Assembly (NCBI GenBank): GCA_039707655.1
Contig: CM077665.1
Span: 440,261,531-440,325,530 of the forward strand
Reading direction: 5' to 3'
Length of the DNA: 64,000 nucleotides
Source of the DNA: Elymus sibiricus
Lineage: Eukaryota > Streptophyta > Magnoliopsida > Poales > Poaceae
Shown here in pieces: positions 23,813 to 35,080 of the stretch. Below the pieces are notes generated by a model, which saw only the letters and a program-made list of their open reading frames with translations, was not told the DNA's origin and ran no database searches. The stretch's first letter is position 1. Each line of letters begins with the position of its first letter. The position numbers were made by a program, and so were the translations under genes.

Positions 23813-23824
23813 TGGCATCTGAGC
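23813..23824 (+). other. Primer-binding site of element E
   Basis: TGGCATCTGAGC begins one base after the LTR and differs at two positions from TGGTATCAGAGC, the initiator-methionine tRNA complement used by Copia elements. The same sequence follows LTR 2 at 30952-30963. Confidence 0.75.
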
Positions 23825-25062
23825 TAGGTCTATGCATAGATGAGATCTCGAGTAGAACACAAACGAGTTGTGGGCGTGGGTGTATACATATTGCTTGCCG
23901 TTACTAGTTGATACTTGATTCGGCGGTATTGTGAGATGAAGCGGCCCGGACCGACATTACGCGTACGCTTACGCGAGACAGGTTTCACCGCTACGTGCAC
24001 TCGTTGTATAAAGGTGACTGGCGGGTGTCTGTCTCTCTCACTTTAGTTGAATCGATTTCAATGAAGAGGGTTCTTTTAGAAGATCAAAAATCAATCACTA
24101 CACCACGTTGTGGTTTTGCGTAGGTAAGAACGGTTCTTGCAAACCCGTAGCAGCCACGTAAAACTTGCAACAACAATTAGAGGACGTCTAACTTGTTTTT
24201 GCAGGGTATGTTGTGATGTGATATGGCCAATTACATGATGAGATATATGTGATGTATGAGATGATCATGTGTTGTATAGAATATCACGACTTGCATGTCG
24301 ATGAGTACGGCAACTGGCAGGAGCCATAGAGTTGTCTTTAATTATTTTCGCCGTTTTGCTTTACTTTATCGCTATGAGTTAGCAATAGTTGTGGAAGCAA
24401 CAGTCGGTGCGACAACCTCATGGCGACACGTTGATGGAGATCAAGATGATGGAGATCATGGTGCCATGCCGGTGACGATGGAGATCATGCCGGTGCTTTG
24501 GAGATGGAGATCAAAAGCACAAGTTCATGGCCATATCATGTCACTTATGATTTGCATGTGATGTTAATCCTTTTATGCATCTTGTTTTGCTTAGGACGAC
24601 GGTAGCATTATAAGGTGATCCCTCACTTAAATTTCAGGTTAAATTGTGTTCTCCCCGAGTGTGCACCGTTGCGAAAGTTCGTCGTTTCGAGACACCACGT
24701 GATGATCGGGTGTGATAGACTCTACGTTCACATACAACGGGTGCAAGCCAGTGTTGCACATGCGGAACACTCGGGTTAAACTTGACGAGCCTAGCATGTA
24801 CAGACATGGCCTCGGAACACAAGAGACCGAAAGGTCGAACATGAGTCATATAGTAGATATGATCAACATAAAGATGTTCACCATTGAAACCACCTCAACT
24901 CACGTGATGATCGGACTTGAGTTGGTGGATTTGGATCATGTTACACTCGAATGACCGGAGGGATATCAATTTGAGTGGGAGTTTTTTAAGTAATATGATT
25001 AACTAAACTCATTATCTTGAACAATAGTCTAAGTTGTCTTTGCTATATTTATGTTGTAGATC
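23825..25062 (+). other. 5' leader of the full Angela copy in element E
   Basis: About 1.2 kb without a convincing protein gene, colinear with 30964-32201 and with the leader of element B. Short ORFs are shared among the copies but are explained by common descent. Confidence 0.8.
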
Positions 25063-28000
25063 ATGGCTCGCGCAGTAGCACCCCTGAATTTTAATGCGTT
25101 CCTAGAGAAAGCTAAGTTGAAAGATGATGGAAGTAACTTTGTGGACTGGGCCCGTAATCTAAGGATTATCCTTACGGCTTCCCAGAAGGCTTATGTCCTT
25201 GATGCACCGCTTGGTGATCCACCCGCTCCAGTTGAGTCTCTAGACGTTGTGAACGCCTGGCAGGCTCGTTCTGAAGATTACTCAATAGTTCAATGTGCAA
25301 TATTGTATGGCTTAGAACCGGGACTTCAAAGACGTTTTGAACGTCATGGAGCATATGAGATGTTCCAGGAGTTGAAGTTTATCTTTCAGAAGAATGCCCG
25401 GATCGAGAGGTATGAGATCTCCGATAAGTTCTATGCTTGCAAGATGGAGGAGAACGGGTCTATCAGTGATCACATACTCAGAATGTCTGGGTACTCCACC
25501 CGTCTGGCTGAATTGGGGATGCCCCTTCCGCCAGAGGCTATCACTGACAGAGTTCTTCAATCATTGCCACCTAGCTACAAGAGCTTCGTGTTGAACTATA
25601 ACATGCAAGGGATGAACAAGTCAGTCGCCGAGCTGTTTGCGATGCTGAAAGCCACTGAGTCTGAAATTCAGAAGGAGCATCAAGTGTTGATGGTCAATAA
25701 AACCACTAGTTTCAAGAAAAATGGCAAGGGTAAGAAGGGTAACTCCAAGAAGAGTGGCAAAGCAGTTGCTCCTCCCGTGAAGAAACCCAAGGCTGGACCC
25801 AAACCAGAAACTGTGTGCTTTCATTGCAAGGGAACTGGACACTGGAAGCGGAACTGCCCCAAGTATTTGGCTGACAAGAAGGCGGCCAACAACAAACAAG
25901 GTATATATGATATACATGTTATTGATGTGTACCTTACCAACTCTCGTTGTAGTGCCTGGGTATTTGATACCGGTGCGGTTGCTCACATTTGCAACTCTAA
26001 ACAGGAACTGCGGAATAGACGGAGGCTGGCAAAGGATGAAGTGACGATGCGCGTGGGAAATGGTTCCAAGGTTGATGTGATCGCCGTCGGCACGCTCGCT
26101 CTTCGATTACCATCGGGATTAGTGATGAACCTGAATAATTGTTATTTAGTGCCTGCGTTAAGCATGAACATTATATCTGGATCTTGTTTATTGCGAGACG
26201 ATTACTCATTTAATTCAAAGAATAATGGTTGTTCTATTTATATGAGTAATATCTTTTATGGTCATGCACCGGAAGTGAGGGGTTTATTCTTATTGAATCT
26301 CGATAGTAATGATACACATGTTCATAACATTGATGCCAAAAGATGTAGAATTGATAATGATAATACCACTTTCTTGTGGCACTGCCGTTTAGGTCAAATT
26401 GGCGTAAAACGCATGAGGAAGCTCCATGTTGATGGACTTTTGGAGTCACTTGATTTTGAATCACTTGACACATGCGAGCCATGCCTCATGGGCAAGATGA
26501 CTAAAACGCCGTTCTCTGGAACAATGGAACGGGCAAGTGACTTATTGGAAATCATACATACTGATGTGTGCGTTCCGATGAGCATTGAGGCGCGCGGTGG
26601 TTATCATTACTTTCTCACCTTCACTGATGACTTAAGTAGATATGGGTATATTTACTTAATGAAACACAAGTCTGAAACATTTGAAAAGTTCAAACAATTT
26701 CAGAGTGAAGTTGAGAATCATCGTAACAAGAAGATTAAATTCCTACGATCTGATCGAGGAGGAGAATATCTAAGTTATGAGTTTGGCAGTCACTTAAGAC
26801 AATGTGGAATTATTTCACAACTGACACCACCTGGAACACCACAGCGTAATGGTGTGTCCGAACGTCGTAATCGAACCTTATTGGATATGGTGCGATCTAT
26901 GATGTCTCTTGCCGATTTGCCACTATCGTTTTGGGGTTATGCATTAGAGACAGCTGCATTCACTTTAAATAGGGCACCATCAAAATCCGTTGAGACAACG
27001 CCATATGAACTTTGGTTTGGCAAGAAGCCAAAGCTGTCGTTTCTTAAAGTTTGGGGATGTGATGCTTATGTCAAAAAGCTTCAGCCTGAAAAGCTGGAAC
27101 CCAAAGCGGAGAAATGCGTCTTCATAGGATACCCAAAAGAGATAGTTGGGTATACCTTCTACCTCAGATCCGAAGGCAAAATGTTTGTCGCTAAAAACGG
27201 AACGTTTCTTGAGAAAGAGTTTCTCTCGAAAGAATTGAGTGGGAGGAAGATAGAACTTGATGAGGTTGTTGAACCTTTACTTCAACCTAAAAGTAGCGCA
27301 GCGCAGAAAGATGTTTCTGTAGAGCCTGCATCAGTTGAAGAGGAAGTTAATGATAATGATCATGAAGCTTTGGATCAAGTTGCTATCGAACCTCGTAGGT
27401 CGACAAGGACGCATACTGCTCCTGAGTGGTACGGTAACCCTGTCTTAGAGGTCATGTTGTTGGACAACGATGAACCTACGAGCTATGGAGAAGCAATGAT
27501 GGGCCCGGATTCCGAGAAGTGGTTAGAGGCCATGAAATCCGAGATGAGATCCATGTATGAAAACAATGTGTGGACTTTGAAAGTATTACCTGAAGGGCGT
27601 AAGGCCATTCAAAACAAATGGATCTTTAAGAGGAAGACGGACGCGGACGGTAATGTCACCGTCTATAAAGCTCGACTTGTGGCAAAGGGTTTTTCACAAG
27701 TTCAAGGAGTTGACTACGATGAGACCTTCTCACCCGTAGCGATGCTTAAGTCCGTCAGAATCATGTTAGCAATAGCTGCCTTTTTCGATTATGAAATTTG
27801 GCAGATGGATGTCAAAACAGCGTTCCTTAACGGTTTCCTTAAGGAAGAGTTGTATATGATGCAACCAGAAGGTTTTGTCGATCCAGAGAATGCTGACAAA
27901 GTTTGCAAACTCCAGCGATCCATTTATGGACTGGTGCAAGCATCTCGGAGTTGGAATCTTCGCTTTGATGAGGTGATCAAAGCGTTCGAGTTTATACAAG

Positions 28001-29047
28001 TTTACGGAGAAGCTTGTATTTACAAGAAAGTGAGTGGGAAGCTCTATAGCGTTTCTAATATTATATGTGGATGACATATTACTGATTGGAAACAATATAG
28101 AAATGTTGGAAAGCGTGAAGGAATATTTGAACAAGAGTTTTTCAATGAAGGACCTAGGAGAAGCTGCTTTCATATTAGGCATCAAGATCTATAGAGATAG
28201 ATCGAGACGCTTAATAGGACTTTCACAAAGCACATACCTTGACAAAGTTTTGAAGAAGTTCAAAATGGATCTGTCCAAGAAGGGGTTCTTGCCTGTTTTG
28301 CAAGGTGTGAAGTTGAGTAAGACTCAATGCCCAGTGACTGCAGAAGATAGAGAAAAGATGAGTGTCATCCCCTATGCTTCAGCCATAGGCTCTATCATGT
28401 ATGCAATGCTGTGCACAAGACCCGATGTCAGCCTTGCCATAAGTATGGTCGGAAGGTTTCAAAGTGATCCAGGAATGGAACACTGGACGGCGGTCAAGAA
28501 TATCCTGAAGTACCTGAAAAGGACTAAGGACATGTTTCTCGTTTATGGAGGTGATCAAGAGCTCGTCGTAAAGGGTTACATCGATGCAAGCTTTGACACT
28601 GATCCGGATGACTCTAAGTCACAAACTGGATACGTATTTATTCTTAATGGGGGTGCGGTTAGCTGGTGCAGTTCCAAGCAAAGCGTGGTAGCTGATTCTA
28701 CATGTGAAGCGGAGTACATCGCTGCCTCGGAGGCGGCGAAGGAAGGTGTCTGGATGAAGGAGTTCATGACAGATCTTGGAGTAGTGCCTAGTGCGCTTAA
28801 CCCAATGACTCTGCTTTGTGATAATACTGGTGCCATTGCTCTGGCCAAGGAACCAAGATTTCACAAGAGGACCAGACACATAAAGCGACGTTTCAATTCC
28901 ATCCGCGATTACATCAAGGAGGACGACATAAATATTTGCAAAGTACACACGGATCTAAATGTTGCAGATCCGATGACTAAACCTCTTCCAAGGGCTAAAC
29001 ATGAACAACACCAGAACTGCATGGGTGTTCGATTCATTACAATGTAA
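25063..29047 (+). pseudogene. gag-pol polyprotein of element E, frameshifted before the RT active site
   Basis: ATG 25063 opens a 1003-residue frame to 28074; the rest is in another frame from about 28040 to 29047. Domains: Gag 1-250; zinc knuckle C252-C265; aspartic protease DTGA at 302-305; GAG-pre-integrase about 430-477; integrase core with D501, D564 and E600; RT from about 830. Compared with element B one extra A after GTGAGTGGG shifts the frame just before YVDDILLIG. The downstream frame keeps YVDD, the rest of RT, and RNase H through HIKRRFNSIRDYI. Two further oddities: the second His of the HCRLGH motif is Gln here, and the Gly after HTDVC is Val. The codons are otherwise intact, so this copy is younger than B but inactive. 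Confidence 0.94.
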
Positions 29048-29084
29048 ATCACATAGTGATGTGAACTAGATTATTGACTCTAGT

Positions 29085-29097
29085 GCAAGTGGGAGAC
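29085..29097 (+). other. Polypurine tract of element E
   Basis: GCAAGTGGGAGAC immediately precedes LTR 2 and is identical to the tract of element B. Confidence 0.85.
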
Positions 29098-30950
29098 TGT
29101 TGGAAATATGCCCTAGAGGCAATAATAAATTAGTTATTATTATATTTCCTTGTTCATGATAATCGTTTATTATCCATGCTATAATTGTATTGATTGGAAA
29201 CTCAAATACATGTGTGGGTACGTAGACAACACTGTGTCCCTAGTAAGCCTCTAGTTGACTAGCTCGTTGATCAAAAGATGATGAAGGTTTCCTAGCCATG
29301 GACATAAGATGTCATTTGATAACGGGATCACATCATTAGGAGAATGATGTGATGGACAAGACCCAAACTATAAACATAGCATATGATCGTGTCAGTTTAT
29401 TGTTATTGTTTTCTGCATGTCAAGTATCTGTTCCTATGACCATGAGATCATGCAACTCCCTGACATCGGAGGAGTACCTTGTGTGTATCAAACGTCGCAA
29501 CGTAACTGGGTGACTATAAAGATGCTCTACAGGTATCTCCGAGGGTGTCTGTTGGGTTGGCATGGATCAAGACTGGGATTTGTTACTCCGTGTGACGGAG
29601 AGGTATCTCAGGGCCCACTCGGTAATACAAAATCACAATGAGCCTTGCAAGCAATGTGACTAAAGTGTTAGCCACGAGATCTTGTATTACGGAATGAGTA
29701 AAGAGACTTGCCGGTAACGAGATTGAACTAGGTATAGAGATACCGACGATCGAATCTCAGGCAAGTAACATACCGAAGAACAAAGGGAACAGCATACGGG
29801 ATTAACTGAATCCTTGACATAGAGGTTCGACCGATAAAGATCTTCGTAGAATGTGTAGGAGCCAATATGGGCATCCAGGTCCCGCTATTGGTTATTGATC
29901 GTAGAGGTGTCTCGGTCATGTCTACATAGTTCTCGAATCCGCAGGGTCTACACACTTAACGTTTGGTGACGATTAGTATAATTGAGTTATTTTGTTGGTG
30001 ACCGAAGGTTGTTCGGAGTCCCGGATAAGATCCCGGACATGACGAGGATCTCCGGAAGAGTCCGGAGGTAAAGATTGATAATAGTGTTTTGATCTCCGGA
30101 AGGGTTCCGGAATTCACCGGAAGGGGTTCCGGATGTTTACCGAAGTGTTCGGGTGCAGTAACACTTTATATGGGCCAAAGGGGTAAAGCCCACGAGGTAT
30201 TGGAAAGTGCAAAATGAAGTTTTGCTGCTGCCTTAAGCGGTACTACCGCTGGTAAGGCAGTACTACCGCGTAAGCGGTACTACCGCTTGTGTGAAGCGGT
30301 ACTACCGCACAAGCGGTACTACCGCTCGTGAGCGGTACTACCGCTCGTGAGCGGTACTACCGCTTGTACGCGATACTGCTGGAATCCGAGTTAGAGTCTT
30401 TCCGTGCGGGCCAAACCGACCTTGTACGGGCAAAACCGACCTTGTGGAGGCTTTCTCTCCAAGTTTAGACCCCAGGGCTCAACATATAAATAGAGGGGCA
30501 GGGCTAACACACGGGAGACATCAAGATTTCCCAAGCCGTGTGTCGGCAACCCTAACTCTCTAGTTCCTCCCGTCATAATCTCCGTAGTGCTTGGCGAAGC
30601 CCTGCAGAGATTGTTCCTCACCACCATCACCACGCCGTCGTGCTGCCGGAACTCATCTACTACTACATCATCGCTCGCTGGATCGAGGAGGTGAAGGCGT
30701 CATCAAGCCGTACGTGTGTTGAACGCGGAGGTGCCGTGCCTTCGGCACTAGTTCATGATCGGATCGAGGGACAACTTGCGATTTGGATCGCGGAGACGTT
30801 CGACTACATCAACCGCGTTTCTTAACGCTTCCGCTTAGCGATCTACAAGGGTATGTAGATTCACTCTCCCTCTCGTAGATGCTCATCACCATGGATAGAT
30901 CTTGTGTGTGCGTAGGAAATTTTTTGTTTCCCATGCAACGTTCCCCAACA
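29098..30950 (+). repeat. LTR 2 of element E (central LTR)
   Basis: An 1853-bp LTR with both ends intact, serving as 3' LTR for the full copy and 5' LTR for the partial one. It is 19 bp longer than LTR 1 because of one extra palindrome unit. A second primer site follows it. Confidence 0.95.
30236..30364. repeat. Array of 15-bp palindromes in U3 of LTR 2
   Basis: Same motif as at 23116-23225 with one more 19-bp unit (AGCGGTACTACCGCTCGTG) and without the degenerate last copy. Confidence 0.9.
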
Positions 30951-32201
30951 GTGGCATCTGAGCTAGGTCTATGCGTAGATGAGATCTCGAGTAGAACACA
31001 AACGAGTTGTGGGCGTGGGTGTATACATATTGCTTGGCGTTACTAGTTGATACTTGATTCGGCGGTATTGTGAGATGAAGCGGCCCGGACCGACATTACG
31101 CGTACGCTTACGCGAGACAGGTTTCACTGCTACGTGCCCTCATTGCATAATGGTGACTGGCGGGTGTCTGTCTCTCTCACTTTAGTTGAATCGATTTCAA
31201 TGAAGAGGGTTCTTTTAGAAGATCAAAAAGCAATCACTACACCACGTTGTGGTTTTGCGTAGGTAAGAACGGTTCTTGCAAACCCGTAGCAGCCACGTAA
31301 AACTTGCAACAACAATTAGAGGACGTCTAACTTGTTTTTGCAGGGTATGTTGTGATGTGATATGGCCAATTACATGATGAGATATATGTGATGTATGAGA
31401 TGATCATGTGTTGTATAGAATATCACAACTTGCATGTCGATGAGTACGGCAACTGGCAGGAGCCATAGAGTTGTCTTTAATTATTTTCGCCGTTTTGCTT
31501 TACTTTATCGCTATGAGTTAGCAATAGTTGTGGAAGCAATAGTCGGCGCGACAACGTCATGGCGACACCTTGATGGAGATCAAGATGATGGAGATCATGG
31601 TGCCATGCCGGTGATGATGGAGATCATGCCGGTGCTTTGGAGATGGAGATCAAAAGCACAAGTTCATGGCCATATCATGTCACTTATGATTTGCATGTGA
31701 TGTTAATCCTTTTATGCATCTTGTTTTGCTTAGGACGACGGTAGCATTATAAGGTGATCCCTCACTTAAATTTCAAGATAAATTGTGTTCTCCCCGAGTG
31801 TGCACTGTTGCGAAAGTTCGTCGTTTCGAGACACCACGTGATGATCGGGTGTGATAGACTCTACGTTCACATACAACGGGTGCAAGCCAGTGTTGCACAT
31901 GCGGAACACTCGGGTTAAACTTGACGAGCCTAGCATGTACAGACATGGCCTCGGAACACAGGAGACCAAAAGGTCGAACATGAGTCATATAGTAGATATG
32001 ATCAACATAAAGATGTTCACCATTGAAACCACCTCAACTCACGTGATGATCGGACTTGAGTTGGTGGATTTGGATCATGTTACACTCGAATGACCGGAGG
32101 GATGTCAATTTGAGTGGGAGTTTTTTAAGTAATATGATTAACTAAACTCATTATCTTGAACAATAGTCTAAGTTGTCTTTGCTATATTTATGTTGTAGAT
32201 C
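30951..32201 (+). other. Primer site and leader of the second, partial Angela copy
   Basis: Closely matches 23812-25062, including the primer site at 30952-30963. Non-coding. Confidence 0.85.
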
Positions 32202-32682
32202 ATGGCTCGCGCAGTAGCACCCCTGAATTTTAATGCGTTCCTAGAGAAAGCTAAGTTGAAAGATGATGGAAGTAACTTTGTGGACTGGGCCCGTAATCTA
32301 AGGATTATCCTTACGGCTTCCCAGAAGGCTTATGTCCTTGATGCACCGCTTGGTGATCCACCCGCTCCAGTTGAGTCTCTAGACGTTGTGAACGCCTGGC
32401 GGGCTCGTTCTGAAGATTACTCAATAGTTCAATGTGCAATATTGTATGGCTTAGAACCGGGACTTCAAAGACGTTTGAACGTCATGGAGCATATGAGATG
32501 TTCCAGGAGTTGAAGTTTATCTTTCAGAAGAATGCCCGGATCGAGAGGTATGAGATCTCCGATAAGTTCTATGCTTGCAAGATGGAGGAGAACGGGTCTA
32601 TCAGTGATCACATACTCAGAATGTCTGGGTACTCCACCCGTCTGGCTGAATTGGGGATGCCCCTTCCGCCAGAGGCTATCAC
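32202..32682 (+). pseudogene. Truncated gag of the partial Angela copy
   Basis: It starts MARAVAPLNF like the full copy and covers about the first 160 Gag residues. A one-base T deletion near 32477 (ACGTTTGAAC versus ACGTTTTGAAC) ends the first frame after GLEPGLQRR; the original protein continues in the next frame as FERHGAYEMFQ. At 32682/32683 the sequence jumps from GAGGCTATCAC to GTAAGCGGTACT of an LTR, so zinc knuckle, protease, integrase and RT are absent. Confidence 0.93.
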
Positions 32683-33344
32683 GTAAGCGGTACTACCGCT
32701 TGTGTGAAGCGGTACTACCGCACAAGCGGTACTACCGCTCGTGAGCGGTACTACCGCTTGTACACGATACTGCTGGAATCCGAGTTAGACTCTTTCCGTG
32801 CGGGCCAAACCGACCTTCTACGGGCAAAACCGACCTTGTGGAGGCTTTCTCTCCAAGTTTAGACCCCAGGGCTCAACATATAAATAGAGGGGCAGGGCTA
32901 ACACACGGGAGACATCAAGATTTCCCAAGCCGTGTGTCGGCAACCCTAACCCTCTAGTTCCTCCCGTCATAATCTCTGTAGTGCTTGGCGAAGCCCTGCA
33001 GAGATTGTTCCTCACCACCATCACCACGCCGTCGTGCTGCCGGAACTCATCTACTACTTCATCATCGCTCGCTGGATGGAGGAGGTGAAGGCGTCATCAA
33101 GCCGTACGTGTGTTGAACGCGGAGGTGCCGTGCGTTCGGCACTAGTTCGTGATCGGATCGAGGGACAACTTGCGATTTGGATCGCGGAGACGTTCGACTA
33201 CATCAACCGCGTTTCTTAACGCTTCCGCTTAGCGATCTACAAGGGTATGTAGATTCACTCTCCCTCTCGTAGATGCTCATCACCATGGATAGATCTTGTG
33301 TGTGCGTAGGAATTTTTTTGTTTCCCATGCAACGTTCCCCAACA
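32683..33344 (+). repeat. Partial LTR 3 of element E (last 662 bp)
   Basis: It matches LTR 1 from 23150 to 23811, exactly the same length, and ends CCCCAACA before GCTCT. It includes a palindrome array (from about 32687) and TATA box (32879-32886) but lacks the first 1.17 kb. Confidence 0.95.
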
Positions 33345-33979
33345 GCTCTGCTCCTCTCTCTCTCTCTCTCTCTCTTAGAAAACATTTCCTTTTTTTCTTT
33401 AAACCGAGAGAAAATAAATCACACAGAAAGAGAGAGATGTTTAGATAAAGAAATAAAAATACTTTTGAACTCACCAAAATATACCCTATTTAGGAAAAAT
33501 GTAGTAGGAATTTTTAGAGCAAACAATTTAAATCATATAAAAACAATAATAGGAATCTGTTTTTGCAAAATTAGAAGGCAAATATATTCGAGGAAAAAAA
33601 TGTGAGTTTACTAACAAATCTTATCAGATTATTTATAAAGAGAGCAGCATTTTATTTGGGACAAAAAACAAACATTTGAAAACCCCACATGTTAGAAATT
33701 GAATAAGGGGAGATGGAGGCATAGTTTCTTTAGGAAAATAGTAGAGAGGGTTTTGCACAAGGAGCACCACTTGGTTGGCAAGCACACACAACCACAACAC
33801 CCACTCACACAACATCACCACATAAGCAAGGCATGATGCAAATGATGAATGGTGGTATGATGCCATGATGCAATTGACATGAGCAAAACATTAATAATCA
33901 AACCACATATGGCAAAACATGGATAGTTCATATGGAAAATTATATTACAAATGGCGAAGGACGCACTTGGGCTGTTACA
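33345..33979 (-). repeat. 3' LTR of element D, second segment (right of element E)
   Basis: It continues the LTR from 21977 and aligns with 43802-44428. It begins GCTCTGCTCC, has a CT-rich microsatellite (about 33350-33375, longer than in the partner), and ends GGGCTGTTACA. Confidence 0.93.
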
Positions 33980-33994
33980 ACTCTCCCCCACTAC
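33980..33994 (-). other. Polypurine tract of element D
   Basis: Plus-strand ACTCTCCCCCACTAC reads GTAGTGGGGGAGAGT toward the 3' LTR. Confidence 0.8.
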
Positions 33995-34060
33995 GTGAGG
34001 ATCTCGTCCCGAGATCTAGGAACGGAAGAATTCGGGAAATAAGGAACGGAGATGGTCCTC

Positions 34061-35080
34061 TCATTCCCAAGTGGCTTCTTTGTCGGAGTGATGTGACCAC
34101 TTCACCTTTAGAAACTTGATTGACTTGTTGCTAGTCTTACGCTCAGTTTCTTCAAGGATAGCAACTGGATGCTCATGATAGGATAGGTCTTCTTGGAGAT
34201 CAATTTCTTGGAGATCAACGGTGCGCTCGGGAGTCTTGAAGCACTTCCGGAGCTGAGAGACGTGAAACACATCATGCACATTTGCGAAATTGGGAGGAAG
34301 CTCGAGTTGGTAGGCAAGGTCACCCTCTTGCCCACAATCTTAAAAGGACCCACAAAGCGTGGAGCAAGCTTCCCTTTGATGCCAAAGCGTTGAGTGCTCT
34401 TCATGGGAGACACTCTGAGATAGACAAAATCATCGATCTGAAAGGTCATGTCATGATGCTTGCTATCTTAATAACTCTTCTGACGGGATTGAGCTGCTTT
34501 GAGATTTTCACGAATGACACGGCACATCTCTTCTGCTTCAGTGATCATGTCATTGCCAAGGATTTGACGCTCACCGGTCTCAGACCAGTTTAGCAGGGTG
34601 CGGCACTTCCTGCCATAGAGAATCTCGAAAGGAGCTTTGCCGGAACTTGCTTGGAAGCTATTGTTGTATGAGAACTCAGCAAACGGGAGACAATCTTCAC
34701 ACTTCATGCCAAAAGAAATCACACAAGCTCTGAGCATATCTTCGAGGATTTGATTGACTCTCTCAACTTGACCACTAGTCCGAGGATGGAAAGCTATGCT
34801 GAAACGGAGATTGGTCCCCATTGCAGTCTGGAAGGAATCCCAAAACTTGGAAGTGAAGATGCTTCCACGATCTGAGGATATGAGCTGAGGAACACCGTGC
34901 AAAGAAACTATCCTTGACGTGTACAACTCTGCTAGCTGAGCTGCCGAGATAGATTCTTTGACCTGAAGGAAGTGGGCAACTTTGGTGAGCTTGTCGATGA
35001 CCACGAAGATGGCATCGTTTCCTCTCTTGGATTTAGGAAACCCAGTGACGAAATCCATTACTCTGGGATGGGCAAAGGCT
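34061..35080 (-). pseudogene. Integrase core and chromodomain-like tail of element D
   Basis: The core starts at [14 protein letters not shown], continues FVVIDKLTKVAHF, the second catalytic Asp in SSDRGSIFTS, and Glu in TSGQVERVNQ. Then come FAEFSYNNSFQ and FEILYGRKCR, with a TAA after SRQKSY. The next piece reads VYLRVSPMKSTQRFG and KLAPRFVGPFKI. After a frameshift follow HDVFHVSQLRKC and the tail HPVAILEETERK...FLKVKWSHHSDKEATWE, a chromodomain-like segment as in Tekay-type chromoviruses, cut by a TGA. Compared with related elements, the residues before MDFVTGFP (usually W-K-W-D) are missing, with a TAA in their place. Integrase inserts the cDNA; the chromodomain would guide it to chromatin. 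Confidence 0.9.

Larger units (their letters stand above)
21978..33344 (+). mobile_element. Element E: Angela-type Copia array with three LTRs
   Basis: Order: full LTR (21978-23811), full internal region (23812-29097), full LTR (29098-30950), 5' part of a second internal region (30951-32682), and the last 662 bp of a third LTR (32683-33344). Only one pair of duplications, GCTCT, flanks the whole. The simplest reading is one insertion later enlarged by unequal recombination between LTRs, then shortened by a deletion joining gag to the third LTR. Confidence 0.92.

Noticed and set aside
24736..24954. Conserved small ORF in the Angela leaders (also near 31875 and, minus, 6653-6856)
   Set aside because: It is shared because the copies are recent relatives. 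Start codons differ between copies and there is no known domain, so coding is not supported.
23116..30364. GCGGTACTACCGC arrays as a CRISPR-like repeat
   Set aside because: Units are nearly contiguous, with no unique spacers of constant length, and lie in LTRs of a plant retrotransposon.
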